From Apteryx mantelli (lineage: Eukaryota; Chordata; Aves; Apterygiformes; Apterygidae): DNA of 64,000 nucleotides. The notes under the pieces were generated by a model. The model saw only the letters and a program-made list of their open reading frames with translations. It made no database searches and was not told the origin of the DNA. Position numbers and translations under genes: made by a program. The DNA is taken from NCBI RefSeq assembly GCF_036417845.1, contig NC_089978.1:90142007-90206006 (forward strand), given 5' to 3'. Shown here in pieces: positions 35,241 through 64,000 of this stretch (within the stretch, counting starts at the first letter, position 1; the number at the start of each line of letters is the position of its first letter).

Positions 35241-36501
35241 CTAATGCGTTGAGGGGAGGGGAAAGCTTCATTAGTCCTAAAATTTCTGTGGTTCTGCTTG
35301 GGGGGTGAGGGGTGGTGTAAGGGTGTCACATGGCAGGAGAAGAAAAATCCCCATGCCTAATCCTACTTAAAATGTTTCGTTTCTTTTTTTTTTTCCCAAC
35401 CTTTTCTTCATGTTAGGATAGAAGAATGGCCCCAGGACCCCAAACCAGGGGGAGGGTGTCTACAAATATACTGTTTAGAGTTTTGTCGGAACTTTGTTTA
35501 ACCTGATTAGTAGAACGTGAGAGGGCAGAAGCACTGTTGTGCTCATGGTTTGGTGATAATGTAGCTGGTTGTGGTGGGGTTTCCTAGAAGTCTCTTCTTA
35601 GGCTGTGAGATCCCATGTATGTTTTTAGAATTGACCAGTAAAAGTTGCCAAAGTCTTCAAAATAAGTATTTTTCCCATCAAGAAATTCCAGCTTTCTTTC
35701 CTTTACTTTGCTGCCTCCAAAACGCAACACCAGAGAGCAAAACAGAAGTTATCAGGTAGCTGTTCAGGCACTAGGAACACGGAGGGGGATTTGATAAAGC
35801 AAAGGAGATTCACACAGCCTGAATCTTTACACCTCCTGTATAGAGGCTTGGTCAACAAGCAACACTGAACAGCTTGACTATATTCAGTGAATTTCCATTA
35901 TCCCAGCTAGGCAGCTCTCCATTTCACTGCTGTGGTTTGGGTCTGGGGCAGATTTGGTTTGAAAAGAACATTTTATTTCCTGTGCCTAAAGATTTTTTGT
36001 TGCTGTGATGCCATTCCTTCATGTGCTAGAAGAGCTCAAGGCTAGCAGGGTCCAGATACAACTACACCTTCTCTTTCCACAGGCTGCGGCTGTCGTTTGC
36101 TTGTGTGCTGGGTCGGGCATAAGGGTTGGCATTGCTTCTCCTACCAGTCATCCTCAGTGCAAAATCCCCTGCCGATCCGGCCTGGCCCACAGTAGCAGTA
36201 AGCAGTGACACACAGACAGGACTTGCACAAAGGTTTTATGTTTTTCAGCCAGCCACCTGGTACTGTGTCTGGCAAGCGCTGCTGGTGAGGCACCCGGCCA
36301 CCACGAGGAAGCGGGGATGGGATAAGCTCTTCCTGAGATCTCGTCCCTTGCTGTGCTCCGGTCTGTTTGTGACAGCTTCTCCCAGAGCATGTTCCTGGCT
36401 GTCAGAGATATCCCAGATGTTCCTCGCACCTTTCCTCCCCATCCAGTGGTTGAGTTCATAGCTTGTTCTTCTGTCCCAAGGTTAAAAAATATATTCTCAT
36501 T

Positions 36502-54766
<18,265 letters not shown>

Positions 54767-56091
54767 CTAGAAGGGTGGAGCAGGAAGAAAAAAACCCACA
54801 AAGTCAAATTGTTTTTCCACCAGGTAGTTAAAACAGAACCATTTAATTGTGGCAGGATGCTCTAACCAGGCTTAATGCTGGTTTGTTCCTTTGGATTTTT
54901 GCTTTTTGGTCATGCCTGAGCATATGCAATTCACAGAAGGTAAAATGATGAGGAAAATAAGGCCTCCTAAACACACCATGCAAACTAATTCTTAGTCTCT
55001 GTTGAGAAGCTCAAGCATTTCTTGCAGGTGCAGGTGCAGGTAAGTAACGGTTCTGTCTGAAGGGCAAAGTCAGCTCAGATGGCTACAACCCAAGCAGCTT
55101 AATCCTTGGTTTGGCTCTCAATGAGTCCAAAGACACCAGATGTGAAATGTATTCTGCTATGTATAAAAAATAGCTGGAAAAACTAATTAGGATTTGGAAT
55201 GCTGCAAATTGGCCATCTCATCACAAGCACCAGTTCCTCCCACTGATAAAACTGAGTACCGATAACTGGGGACTAGAGGATGTATTGTTGTGTTTTTAGT
55301 CAGATCAGAATCCTGGATAATTTTGAGGAGCCATTCAAAATAAAGACAAGACTGCAGCCAGATGCCCCACATAACTAGAGTCTAGTGAGCTGTGATTCCT
55401 TTCTCTACTCTGACATGTACTGTAATAACACTAAAAGCCTCTAATTGTGATCAGAGCACCACGAGGGTCCTTGTTCTGAAGAGCTTATATCCTAAAGATA
55501 TAGGAGAGAAAGTGAGGATGTGTGAAGAATGATATAGTATTATGTGTCAGGAAACCTTCTGATCACAGAAATTACATTTTCTGCTCATGCTTATGTGGGA
55601 AGTTATCAGCAATCCAAACTTCAGGTATTTATTGTCTGCCATATGGTCTGATATGAAAAAACATGTTTCTACTGCGCTTTGTTTGAAATCTTTATGGAAT
55701 CACAGAAGCAGCAAACTAGCATTAGTTGTTTTTTGTTTTGTTTTGTTTTTCTGAATGAGATGGTGGCTAAGACCATCCAAAGGAAGTGTGCCACTTTGCC
55801 TCCACCATGATTTACCTGGGACCTCATGACCTTGGCACCAGTGGTTTAGTCTGGTTTTGACAGTGACTATTTGTGCCATGCACAGTTGTCATATCAGCCC
55901 GAGCACTTGTGGTTGATCATAACAAAATATCTCATCCCCTTTATTTACACTTCTTTCAGTTTTTAGATGCTGAATGCTTAATCACTGACCATTTACTTTT
56001 TAGCATCCCTGAGACACATTAACCCAAAGACATTTAATGCCTAACTGCTGCTGACCTCCAGGCTTACAGGCTTGTCTGCATGGGAAGCTCA

Positions 56092-56890
56092 GAGAATCAA
56101 AGTAAAACAGGCCTGAGAGAAACCTCAAGATGGCTCTGATGCCAAATGGCAGGATCAAATATATTTATATAACTCCTGAGAGAAATTAATCTAGCCTGTT
56201 CTTAAAATCCACAATTACAGTGTTTACCTGCTTTTATGCATCTTTCTAATGTCTAATCTAGATGTTCCTTACCAACAATTTTAAATGATTACTCTTCTCC
56301 TCTGCACAGTGGACATGAAGAACAATTTATTTCCTGTTGCTTTAGAGCTACTATTTTCCATAACTGAAGCCAGCTGTGTGTCTCACTCAGATTTACTCTT
56401 TTTCAGTACCTTCATCCATTCCTCACAGGTCTAATAGGCCTCTGACCATCATTCATGGTCATCCCTTTCCAACTGTACATTTTTCTTTAAAGGTAGCACC
56501 TGAAACTAGAGACAGCATTCCAGGCAAGGTCTTACAATCTCCACTTTTTTTTATACATATGGGCTTGATTATTGCCTTCATTGACTTGTTTTCAGCTGTG
56601 CCACCCAATTCTCAATTCTTTTGTACGGAACTGTGGCTCTCTTATTTCCCATCTCTATGTGTGCAGCTGATTGTTTCCCTCTGACTTTGTCCTTAGTGAA
56701 CTGAGCTCTTTCTGCTTCTCCGATTTCTCAACATCTCTTTGAATTCTACTCCTGTCCTCCCTCTTCCTTGGACCTCTCTCAGCTTGATACTGTCTGTGAA
56801 TTTAAGACATATAGTTCTATTCATCATCCCACATGTTAATGAATAACACCAGATGCAGGCTATATGCCTGGGGAGTCCCAGTCAGACAGC
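56092..56890 (-). mobile_element. Old, diverged CR1 LINE relic (~0.8 kb)
   Basis: Successive plus-strand phrases match the reverse complement of the ancient amniote CR1 consensus in the right order: CTAATGTCTAATCTAGATGT, ATGTGTGCAGCTGATTGTTT, GACTTTGTCCTTAGTGAACT, TCTTTGAATTCTACTCCTGT, CAGCTTGATACTGTCTGTGA and CATGTTAATGAATAACACC. The order and spacing make this much firmer than a single match. The element points along the minus strand. It is heavily diverged with no usable reading frame. Borders approximate. Confidence 0.7.
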
Positions 56891-57656
56891 AAGCCACTGA
56901 AGAATGTCACAAATAGCTCTCAGGGGGCTACTCAAACCACGTAAGTTAGGGACTTACATCCAGGTCCCTTGGATGGGATACGGAAGGATCATGGTTCCAA
57001 AGCAGTCTTGGATGCCTGCGATTAGATCATGTGAACCTCCAAAGGAGGACATATTATGGAGTGGTGCATGGCTATAAACAGATTGCATAGCTTCACACAA
57101 GACAAATCCACAGTTCTCCTAGCAAAATATTGCTTGCCACTCTAGTTTCTTCCACACTTGTTAATGTAATCACTTCATAATGTCTTTTGCACTTGTCTGC
57201 AAAGCATTCACTTTGCCAGACAACACAATTGATAGGCTTAAGGTTTAGATAGTCACAGGCCCCTTCATTTTCTTGACCTAACGTTGCAGCAAAGGTATAA
57301 ACTGAGCTCTAAGATCCATTTGCAGCTCCTACTGCTTTGGGATTTACTATTTATTTTGCTTCCCAAAAGCTCTCAACATAGATTTCTTTTTTCCTTCTAC
57401 TTTTCTTAAGATGAGTTTAAAAATGGAGAAACTATGACAAACTCCAAGTTTCTGTCTGGGTTTCAGGGAAGGGAACTGTTCAACCAGCCACCCACATAGC
57501 ACAGCATAGAGTATTACACATAATCATATAGTGTGAGCTCCTTTCTTTATTTTCTAAATACTGTCTTTTCGCTTCTGTCTTTGTGATTGCTGAGTGCTAA
57601 CCTGTCTTTTTATCTCCAACCAAGGTCAAGTTACACAACAGCCCATACAGCTTGGT

Positions 57657-57947
57657 TCACGCTGGGATAAAGAGGAAGGCAGAAATGTTAAAACAGTAAT
57701 GGCTATGGTCTGAGGCCTGCAACTGGTAATCAGATCCTAGCTTGGTAGAGGCTGTTTCCTTGGAGATTATTTGAAGAAAATAGGCCCAGTTTGCAGCAAG
57801 AGATTTTTTTTTTCCAGGCAAACACAGTAGTGCTTTTAATCCATGTAAACGTCTTTGCAACACCAAGACTTTTCTTTCAGTCTCTGCTAAATGGAGAACA
57901 ACCTCTATTAGCTTTCCATTGGTCCAGTTTTTGTAATCATTCAACAT
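57657..57947 (-). CDS. Orphan coding-like ORF, unidentified (96 codons)
   Basis: Not recognised. The minus-strand frame starts ATG at 57947, two codons after an in-frame stop, and the N-terminal half reads MLNDYKNWTNGKLIEVV, LHLAETERKVLVLQRRLHG and LKALL, a charged, leucine-periodic helix that could form a coiled coil. The second half loses this character after an A-rich run (about 57807). It is on the PCYT1B strand inside its 5' intron. It could be an exon with a downstream donor, a retrocopy fragment or a chance ORF. No clean splice site was found. Confidence 0.2.
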   Translation of the reverse strand: MLNDYKNWTNGKLIEVVLHLAETERKVLVLQRRLHGLKALLCLPGKKKSLAANWAYFLQIISKETASTKLGSDYQLQASDHSHYCFNISAFLFIPA

Positions 57948-60107
57948 TAAAACTCACTTTATGACCTGGGGCTTAGAACCAGATTTGTCAATATTTCCAT
58001 TACCCTGAGACCTCTCAGTCACTGGATATTAAAGATAATTAACACAATAGACTAAAATCAGCAATATTCTGATAAAGAGAAGCCACATACAGAAATACAT
58101 AAATATGGTGTGCGTGCTGACAAATCAGGTGAAATATAATGATAGCGCCCAATTAGTATCCAAGACTATTTCACTTGATCTAGCCTAGGAAAAATGCAGC
58201 TGAGATTAACAAAAACATCTTATGAGTAAAATAATATAAGATTATTTGTTTCCTATAAAAAGCATAAGAAAATATTTCAAAAAATGATTAAAAACCAGAA
58301 ATAATCTATCAAAGATCTTTCAGTCTGTATATAATTACTTGTCTTCTTTCCAGTTTCTTGTCAGTAATAACCAGAATTGGGAGAAGACAGTAAGTAATTT
58401 ATACAGCAGCTTTTTCATTTTGGTTAATCCATTAAAATACTTCTAGGAGTTTGCTAAAATTTTGCCAATAATCAGATGGTTAAAGAAAGACTTTGTGCAA
58501 ATGTATTTCTGTCTTGATCTGACAGATTTTTGCCTTCATCTGTGTCTTCATTATTTTCTAGGCATTTACATTCTGTGATTAGTCAAGGAAGTCAAACTAG
58601 CCGTGTTTTGGGGGGCCACGGTAAGCTTCTATGATCATCCTTCTATGAGCATCCTGTAGCAAAGTATTCTATAGCTTAAGTGTGAGTTAAATGAAAAAAT
58701 ATTTCATTTTGCTCATTCTGAATCTGTCTCTTGCTTGTACTAGTTGATATTTTCTAATTCTGGTATTGGAAGCTTCAGGAGACTGATCTATATTCATCTT
58801 TTCCCTGCCCCTCATGATTTCACAGCCCTCTCTCTTTTCTCCCCTCAAGCCATTTTTTCCAGGCTGAAGTGCTTTTCCCTGTTTATTTGTTCCCTGTATG
58901 GAAGCCACTCAACACCTTTATTTTTGCTGCCCTTCTCTGTAACCGCAAGGTGGTTACATAGTCTTCATACTGATACTCTTCCAATTCACAGAGCTTTAAT
59001 AGATAGGGATAGGAAATTACTCATGTGGTGCTCACACTTTGGGGTTATTTTTCATGACATAAGCCCCTAATACCTGATATGAGAAGGGAGACTTTACTTT
59101 CATTCAAGCAGTCTAAGTGTCATGTTGATATTTTATTAGTAGTATGTTATGATGTGTGGTGTTTAGAGAAAGCCAATTACATGTCGTAAATGGAAAAGTC
59201 ATTGTACAATTAGCACTCTTTAGTAATATTTACTTTCAAACATGTTATCAAACTCTGCAAAGGTCTGGCAGTGCAAGTTCTGTTTCCTGAGAATGAGGAC
59301 ACTGGATTCAAATGTAATTAAATTGATGTCCTAAGACTGAAGATGAACCTTGTGTGCCAAAAACACACATCAAGTAATACTTGCATCATCACAAGTGATT
59401 TGTTCTGTGACAAGTTTAAATAATGTCTTACTTGCATTCTCACAAGCTCCAAAAATAACAACCAATTTCAATAAACTTCACTAAATTAAAAGATGGGAAG
59501 GCAGGAAAAGTGGGGTTTCCCAGAAAATGACTCAGAGCTTCATTTGCACCTGGTAATGTCTTTGTAACCCTCAACTATATTTACTGTAATCCACAGAGGG
59601 GAGTACAGTGTGGCAGGCAGCACTCCCCAGCTGAGCTGGCTCTCTGGCCAGGATATTTTACAGAGAAATCCTACATGACAGCTAGGAAAAGTAGTTTATT
59701 TTGGGGTGTGTCTTAATGTTGCCTTTTTATTATCACTCTTCATAGGCTATTGTAGTCATTTAACTTAACTGAAATTCAGCAGATAGATAAACATTAGGAA
59801 CCTATGTTTCCTATGTAATTAAAGGAAAGTAGTAGGTTATTTGTAGAGGAACAGGAGTCATATCACTGAAATAACATGACAAAAGTATGAGCACCTCCAT
59901 ACCACCTCTTTTCTCAGATTCTTTAAAATCTGCAACAGGGATAATTATTTTTGTCTTCTGTATGGGTTTTTACCCAGCAGCAAGGAAGACAGAAGAATTT
60001 CTGAAAACAGGAAAATATAGAGCCATCTATGCAATAGGGCATCTGTCATTATAACTCTGTCTGCAGGGTAATTGTATGCAACGTATGCCAACGGAAGAAA
60101 CTACACC

Positions 60108-60124
60108 TTTTTTTTTTTTTTTTT
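60108..60124. repeat. Poly-T tract (17 nt)
   Basis: Uninterrupted T run on the plus strand, A run in PCYT1B sense. Confidence 0.93.
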
Positions 60125-61135
60125 AATTGGCACAGCTGTGGTACCTCCTTTAGCACTTAACTTAAACAGGCAAAAATACTGTTCACGGTATAGCTGTACT
60201 TGCATCACAGATTTTGCCATCAACAAATGTCTAAGAAAATTTTAGATCTTGAACCAATACAGCTACACAGGCAAAATTTTGTAGCACAGAGTTGGCCTGT
60301 GCTTACAAAATAATAAAACTGGCATGCAAATTTAGTGGGAGGTATGATGCTGTAATCTCCTTTTATCTCAGAGGGAGCCTTTGAAACAGATAACTGATTT
60401 CACTGGAACAAATCACATGGGTATGATCTACGCAAATGAGGAAAACATACTTTGGGAAACTGGTCCTGATGTTGACAAACAATAATTTCAGAGCAGGAAA
60501 CACTGACATCAGTTTAGGAACATTTTTTAAGAGTAAACCACTACCAAAAACCTTTAGAAGGAACTAAAAATACATGCTGAGTTTCTGAAGTATGAATATG
60601 CTTTGCAAGTGCAAAGAACATGGTAAAGACTACCTAAGTCTTCTCTTGGAGGTTCAAAGAGTGAACACTGTGAAAAACGAAAATCATGTTGTCTAATGTA
60701 TTACCACTATTAACCAAGACCCAAATGGGTAAATTTATGAGCAATTAAGTTGTAATTGAAGGTTGTTGTTGGGTGCCTCAAGGTAAAGTTTTCACAAACA
60801 ACAAACAGTTCCAATGCTAATGCATGAATCAAAAGGGAACCCAGCTTGTTCTCCCACAGTTCTGCTGACTCTGGGAGGTGGATATGAACAAAAAAAATAG
60901 TGCAAAATAACCTAATAAAAATAACAAATTTTTTAAAAATCTGTTTGCAAACATTCCAAATTGCCTTATTCTCAACTGCTTTTTTCTGGACTTCATCTTC
61001 AATCAAATAGACTTTGCTTGTCATTACTGTTAAGTTGGTAATTATTAAATGCAAGATACAATTACAAATTTAAGGTGTAATAGCAGGAAAACAGCTTTCA
61101 CAGCCTTCTGAAGAAGCATAGTGATGTTTGTATGT

Positions 61136-61300
61136 ACAGATTCACAGACTGTGAAACTCGAACAACTATTGTGTAATCTATTCTAATCTTTGCAAAAGGC
61201 TACAGAATTTCATGACAAGATTCCTGCTTGACAGCCATAATTTTTGACTGAACTGAAACACATTATTTAGAAAATAAAATCCATGATAGAGGTGGGATGG
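61136..61300 (-). mobile_element. Decayed ancient CR1-like fragment
   Basis: TACAGATTCACAGACTGTGA, then TTGTGTAATCTATTCTAATC, GGCTACAGAATTTCATGAC, AGATTCCTGCTTGA and CCATAATTTTTGACTGAAC follow the order of the reverse complement of an old amniote CR1 3' end ('...agtctgacctcctg...acaggccatagaatttcaccc...ttcctgcat...cataacttctggttga'). Strongly diverged. Confidence 0.55.
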
Positions 61301-61944
61301 GCCTCCAGTCAAGCAGAGTTCAAGTGAAAGAACTCCTGATGAAGCATCTCAAGCTATGTGAATATACGCTGGAAAAGAAATGTGACTTTCTGCAATGTAC
61401 ACTTCTGACCTTGCTTTATTGGCACAGCTGTTAGGAGCGCTGCATACAAGTGACCTGGGTATGACTCATTTAAAGAACAAACTGAAGCTAAGGTAGTGTG
61501 CAGTCTGTGAGCCTAGTTCCTACCATTCTCATCGCTAGGGACTTAGCTCAGCTGTCAGATGTCCCAGCATTCAGAAGGAATCTGCAATATTTCAGCATAA
61601 GGGAGTGTGTGGCTCCCTCACTGGGGCACTAGTTCCCAGACTGTAGCCTGCAGATGCAATCACAAAAAGAGGACATTGCAACCAGACTGCAGAACCATAC
61701 TGTCCTTAGAGCATCTGGAAATAAAAGCTGAATGGTAGGTGTTTGCTGGGCCATGATAAATGCTGAGGGTTGGCAGTGTTCAACAGACCAAAAATGTGGG
61801 ACTACTGTTCTGATGCCATTCTGTATTTCATTTATCAATCCAGAAATAGGAGACAGTGTCAGTTCATATTTTTGGATTTCTAATACCCGTTTTTTTTTTT
61901 TTACTTATACATAGGTGCATATACCTGACATATGCCTACACGGG

Positions 61945-62045
61945 GCTAACTTCAGATTTAATGCAGGCAAGGGTTAATCTACTGAAATCAACAGAGTTAC
62001 AGCTAAGAGAAATGATGGATTTGGCCCAGTATTCAATCTCTACAT
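61945..62045. repeat. Decayed ancient amniote repeat fragment
   Basis: CTGAAATCAACAGAGTTACA then GATGGATTTGGCCCAGTATT resembles the common amniote repeat phrase 'ctgaagtcaatggagttacac...gatgaatttggccca'. Family not determined. Confidence 0.4.
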
Positions 62046-64000
62046 AAAGATATTTATTAAATATCAGTTATCTTGTGTCAGATGTATGATAGCATTTTTT
62101 TTTATAAACCATTACTCAAAATAGAGCTATGTTCAAGCAAAAAAAGTCATTTTTTCCCCAGCACACGAAGCATGTGTTATTTGCAGACCTCCCAGCTGGA
62201 ACACAGAAGCATCCTGGGAAGAACTATTTTCCCACAGGAAGTGCATTGGGATTCTTCTATAAAGAATCTCTGATTCATCCAGTGCTTTTCACAACAGCTT
62301 TTTCACTTTACACCCTTATTCTAACATGTGTGTAGGAAATGAAAGCAGATTACTTGGAAAGGAAGGTTTAACCCAATATTGTGATGGATGATCCCAGCTG
62401 CACTGAGTGTTTGTGCATGATCCTAGATGTGTGATTATACACTGCATGTACTCTTTGCCTGTGTTGTTAGTATTTGGCTCCTAATTCTGTATTTCTTCTG
62501 CTTCATATGTACATATGTATTGGGTTTCTTTCTAGATATGTTATATTAAAATGTTAGATATGTCTTTGGAGGGAAAGGGAATCTAATTACAATGGTATTC
62601 AACATTTTTTAAAAGATATACACAAACCCTCACAGTAACTACAACAGCACAGTTTAAGAACTAGGTAACATTCTCCTAACAAGGGTGCATCTAAAATAGC
62701 ATTGCAGATATGTGTTTGCAAGCAAGGCATACAGTACATAGAATGTAACATTTGTTCCCTGTTTTTATGTCTCATTTGTGAATCTTGCGAACAAATTTCT
62801 GTATGCCTGACCAATATGTATTGCAGCATATTTTTTGCTGAGATTGTGGCATTTCAGAACGTATACCAATTGCACATTCCTTGACGTAGCAGAGGCAAAT
62901 CACAGTTTAAATTTTGGTGCCTACAGCCACATGTTATTTGTTTGTTTGTTTTTAAGTGTGGCAAAGAATGCTACATATGCACAAGTGCAAGACACACTTG
63001 GCATGCTTTTATGAGTTTGTGCTTTTATGTAGTAGCCAACATTTATGAAAACTAAAATTAAGCCAGAGCAGAAACAAAACTTTTTTGGACCAACATAATA
63101 TTTAATCAATCAGATAAAATCATTCTGGGTTGCTCAAATGTGAGGCTTTCTACATACATGCCTGTGCTTAGTTCCTGTTTGAGGTAAACAGATGGCAGAC
63201 CCCTCCCCTAAGTCATAACATCAGGTGAGAGAGAAAAAGAAGCACGGGATACTTTGTAACCACAATAAAGTCCCCTAAATCTGGGTTTCGCTTCCCTGGT
63301 TAAAATTGCACATCTCTTTCAGTGATATCTGAAAAATAAATATGAAGATATACAGAAGCTCATGAAAGTAGAATATTTGAAATAATTCTACAGGATGCAC
63401 CAGACCCTCTCAAAACACTGTTTGCAAATAAGAAAGGAGTAAGGTACCCAGGGATAAAAACATAGAAAGCCAAGGCCTGCACACATTTCTTGCAGTTATT
63501 TTAAATGTCATGCTCAACATTTCATTGCTTAACAGCAGCAATAGGGAAACTGTCTCTAGAGGCAGTCTAGTGCCACCTTAAACCATTACTACAGCTCCAG
63601 TGAGGGAAAGTACTGAAACTTTCTCCTTTACTTTTTAATTAAAAAATAAAAATAAAAAAAAATCAGTGTTTTCCAAATGTACCTGAATAATTTGAAAAAA
63701 CAAATTCATGGACTGTCATTTCTTCTAAAAAATTTATACAATAAATGAAATGGCTAAAGCAGCTGACACCTAAAATGACATGAGGGCTGTGATCATCAAA
63801 TGCTCCTGAGGCTCATTCACCAGAGTATCATAGAGCCAGTGGCCCCAAGGTATTTGGTGCCCGATTCCAACTGAATTGTAAGAGGCTGTAGCCTCTGAAT
63901 CTCATGGCAAGGCAGTACAAATAAATCCAGGCTTGGGAGCAGTATCTGGGATTGCATGAAGAAAGGAAACTCCCAGTATGGCTAAAGGAAAGATGAGACC

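Larger units (their letters stand above)
33679..36501 (-). other. PCYT1B: PCYT1B 3' UTR (candidate extent)
   Basis: Sequence downstream of the PCYT1B stop on the minus strand. Minus-strand AATAAA hexamers occur at 35977-35972, 34736-34731 and 33684-33679, giving 3' UTRs of about 0.5, 1.8 and 2.8 kb. The region includes a GC-rich block (about 34600-35240) and the (GGGA)n tract at 34521-34545. Which poly(A) site is used is not determinable here. Confidence 0.4.
54767..64000 (-). other. PCYT1B: PCYT1B 5' intron (partial)
   Basis: At least 9.2 kb of intron running off the window. It holds a (GCAGGT)n bit near 55026-55041, an old CR1 relic (about 56092-56890), an unidentified coding-like ORF (57947-57657, minus), a T17 run at 60108-60124, and two decayed repeat fragments (61136-61300 and 61945-62045). 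No first exon was recognised. An alternative promoter within this stretch is possible but not visible. Confidence 0.7.

Noticed and set aside
60710..61054. 114-codon minus-strand ORF as an alternative PCYT1B first exon
   Set aside because: No match to a known N-terminus, no good donor, and AT-rich low-complexity second half.

Overview
This is nuclear DNA from a vertebrate, most likely a bird. Two split genes with GT-AG introns can be read exon by exon. One repeat (about 50.3 kb) is an avian/crocodilian-type CR1 LINE 3' end, and several older, decayed CR1/MIR-like amniote repeats are present. Only about 3% of the window is coding. A crocodilian cannot be excluded from sequence alone.

Layout. 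(1) 1-17661, plus strand: the 3' three quarters of PDK3 (pyruvate dehydrogenase kinase 3), eight coding exons for the equivalent of residues 108-406. The first exons lie upstream of the window. (2) 17662 to about 20-24 kb: PDK3 3' UTR with several candidate poly(A) signals. (3) About 24-33.7 kb: intergenic DNA with a CpG-rich block (28.7-29.2 kb), an LTR-like element with internal duplications (31.1-31.9 kb), microsatellites and G runs. (4) About 33.7-36.5 kb: candidate 3' UTR of PCYT1B, including a GC-rich block and a (GGGA)n tract. (5) 36502-54766, minus strand: seven coding exons of PCYT1B (choline-phosphate cytidylyltransferase B), the equivalent of residues 40-369. (6) 54767-64000: the large 5' intron of PCYT1B, with an ~800-bp relic of an old CR1 LINE and one unexplained coding-like ORF.

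The two genes are convergent (tail to tail) with 18.8 kb between stop codons, the order and orientation also known for human Xp22.11. They belong to different pathways: PDK3 is a mitochondrial matrix kinase that shuts down the pyruvate dehydrogenase complex, and PCYT1B makes CDP-choline for phosphatidylcholine. Nothing suggests co-regulation. I found no RNA gene, CRISPR array or operon, and no convincing undescribed system. The best leads are two exon-like ORFs without an identity (minus strand, 26.1-26.3 kb and 57.7-57.9 kb), a CpG-rich intergenic block that could be an unannotated promoter, and an LTR-like insertion. Exon borders were set by eye from splice consensus plus reading phase against remembered vertebrate orthologues; no alignment was run.
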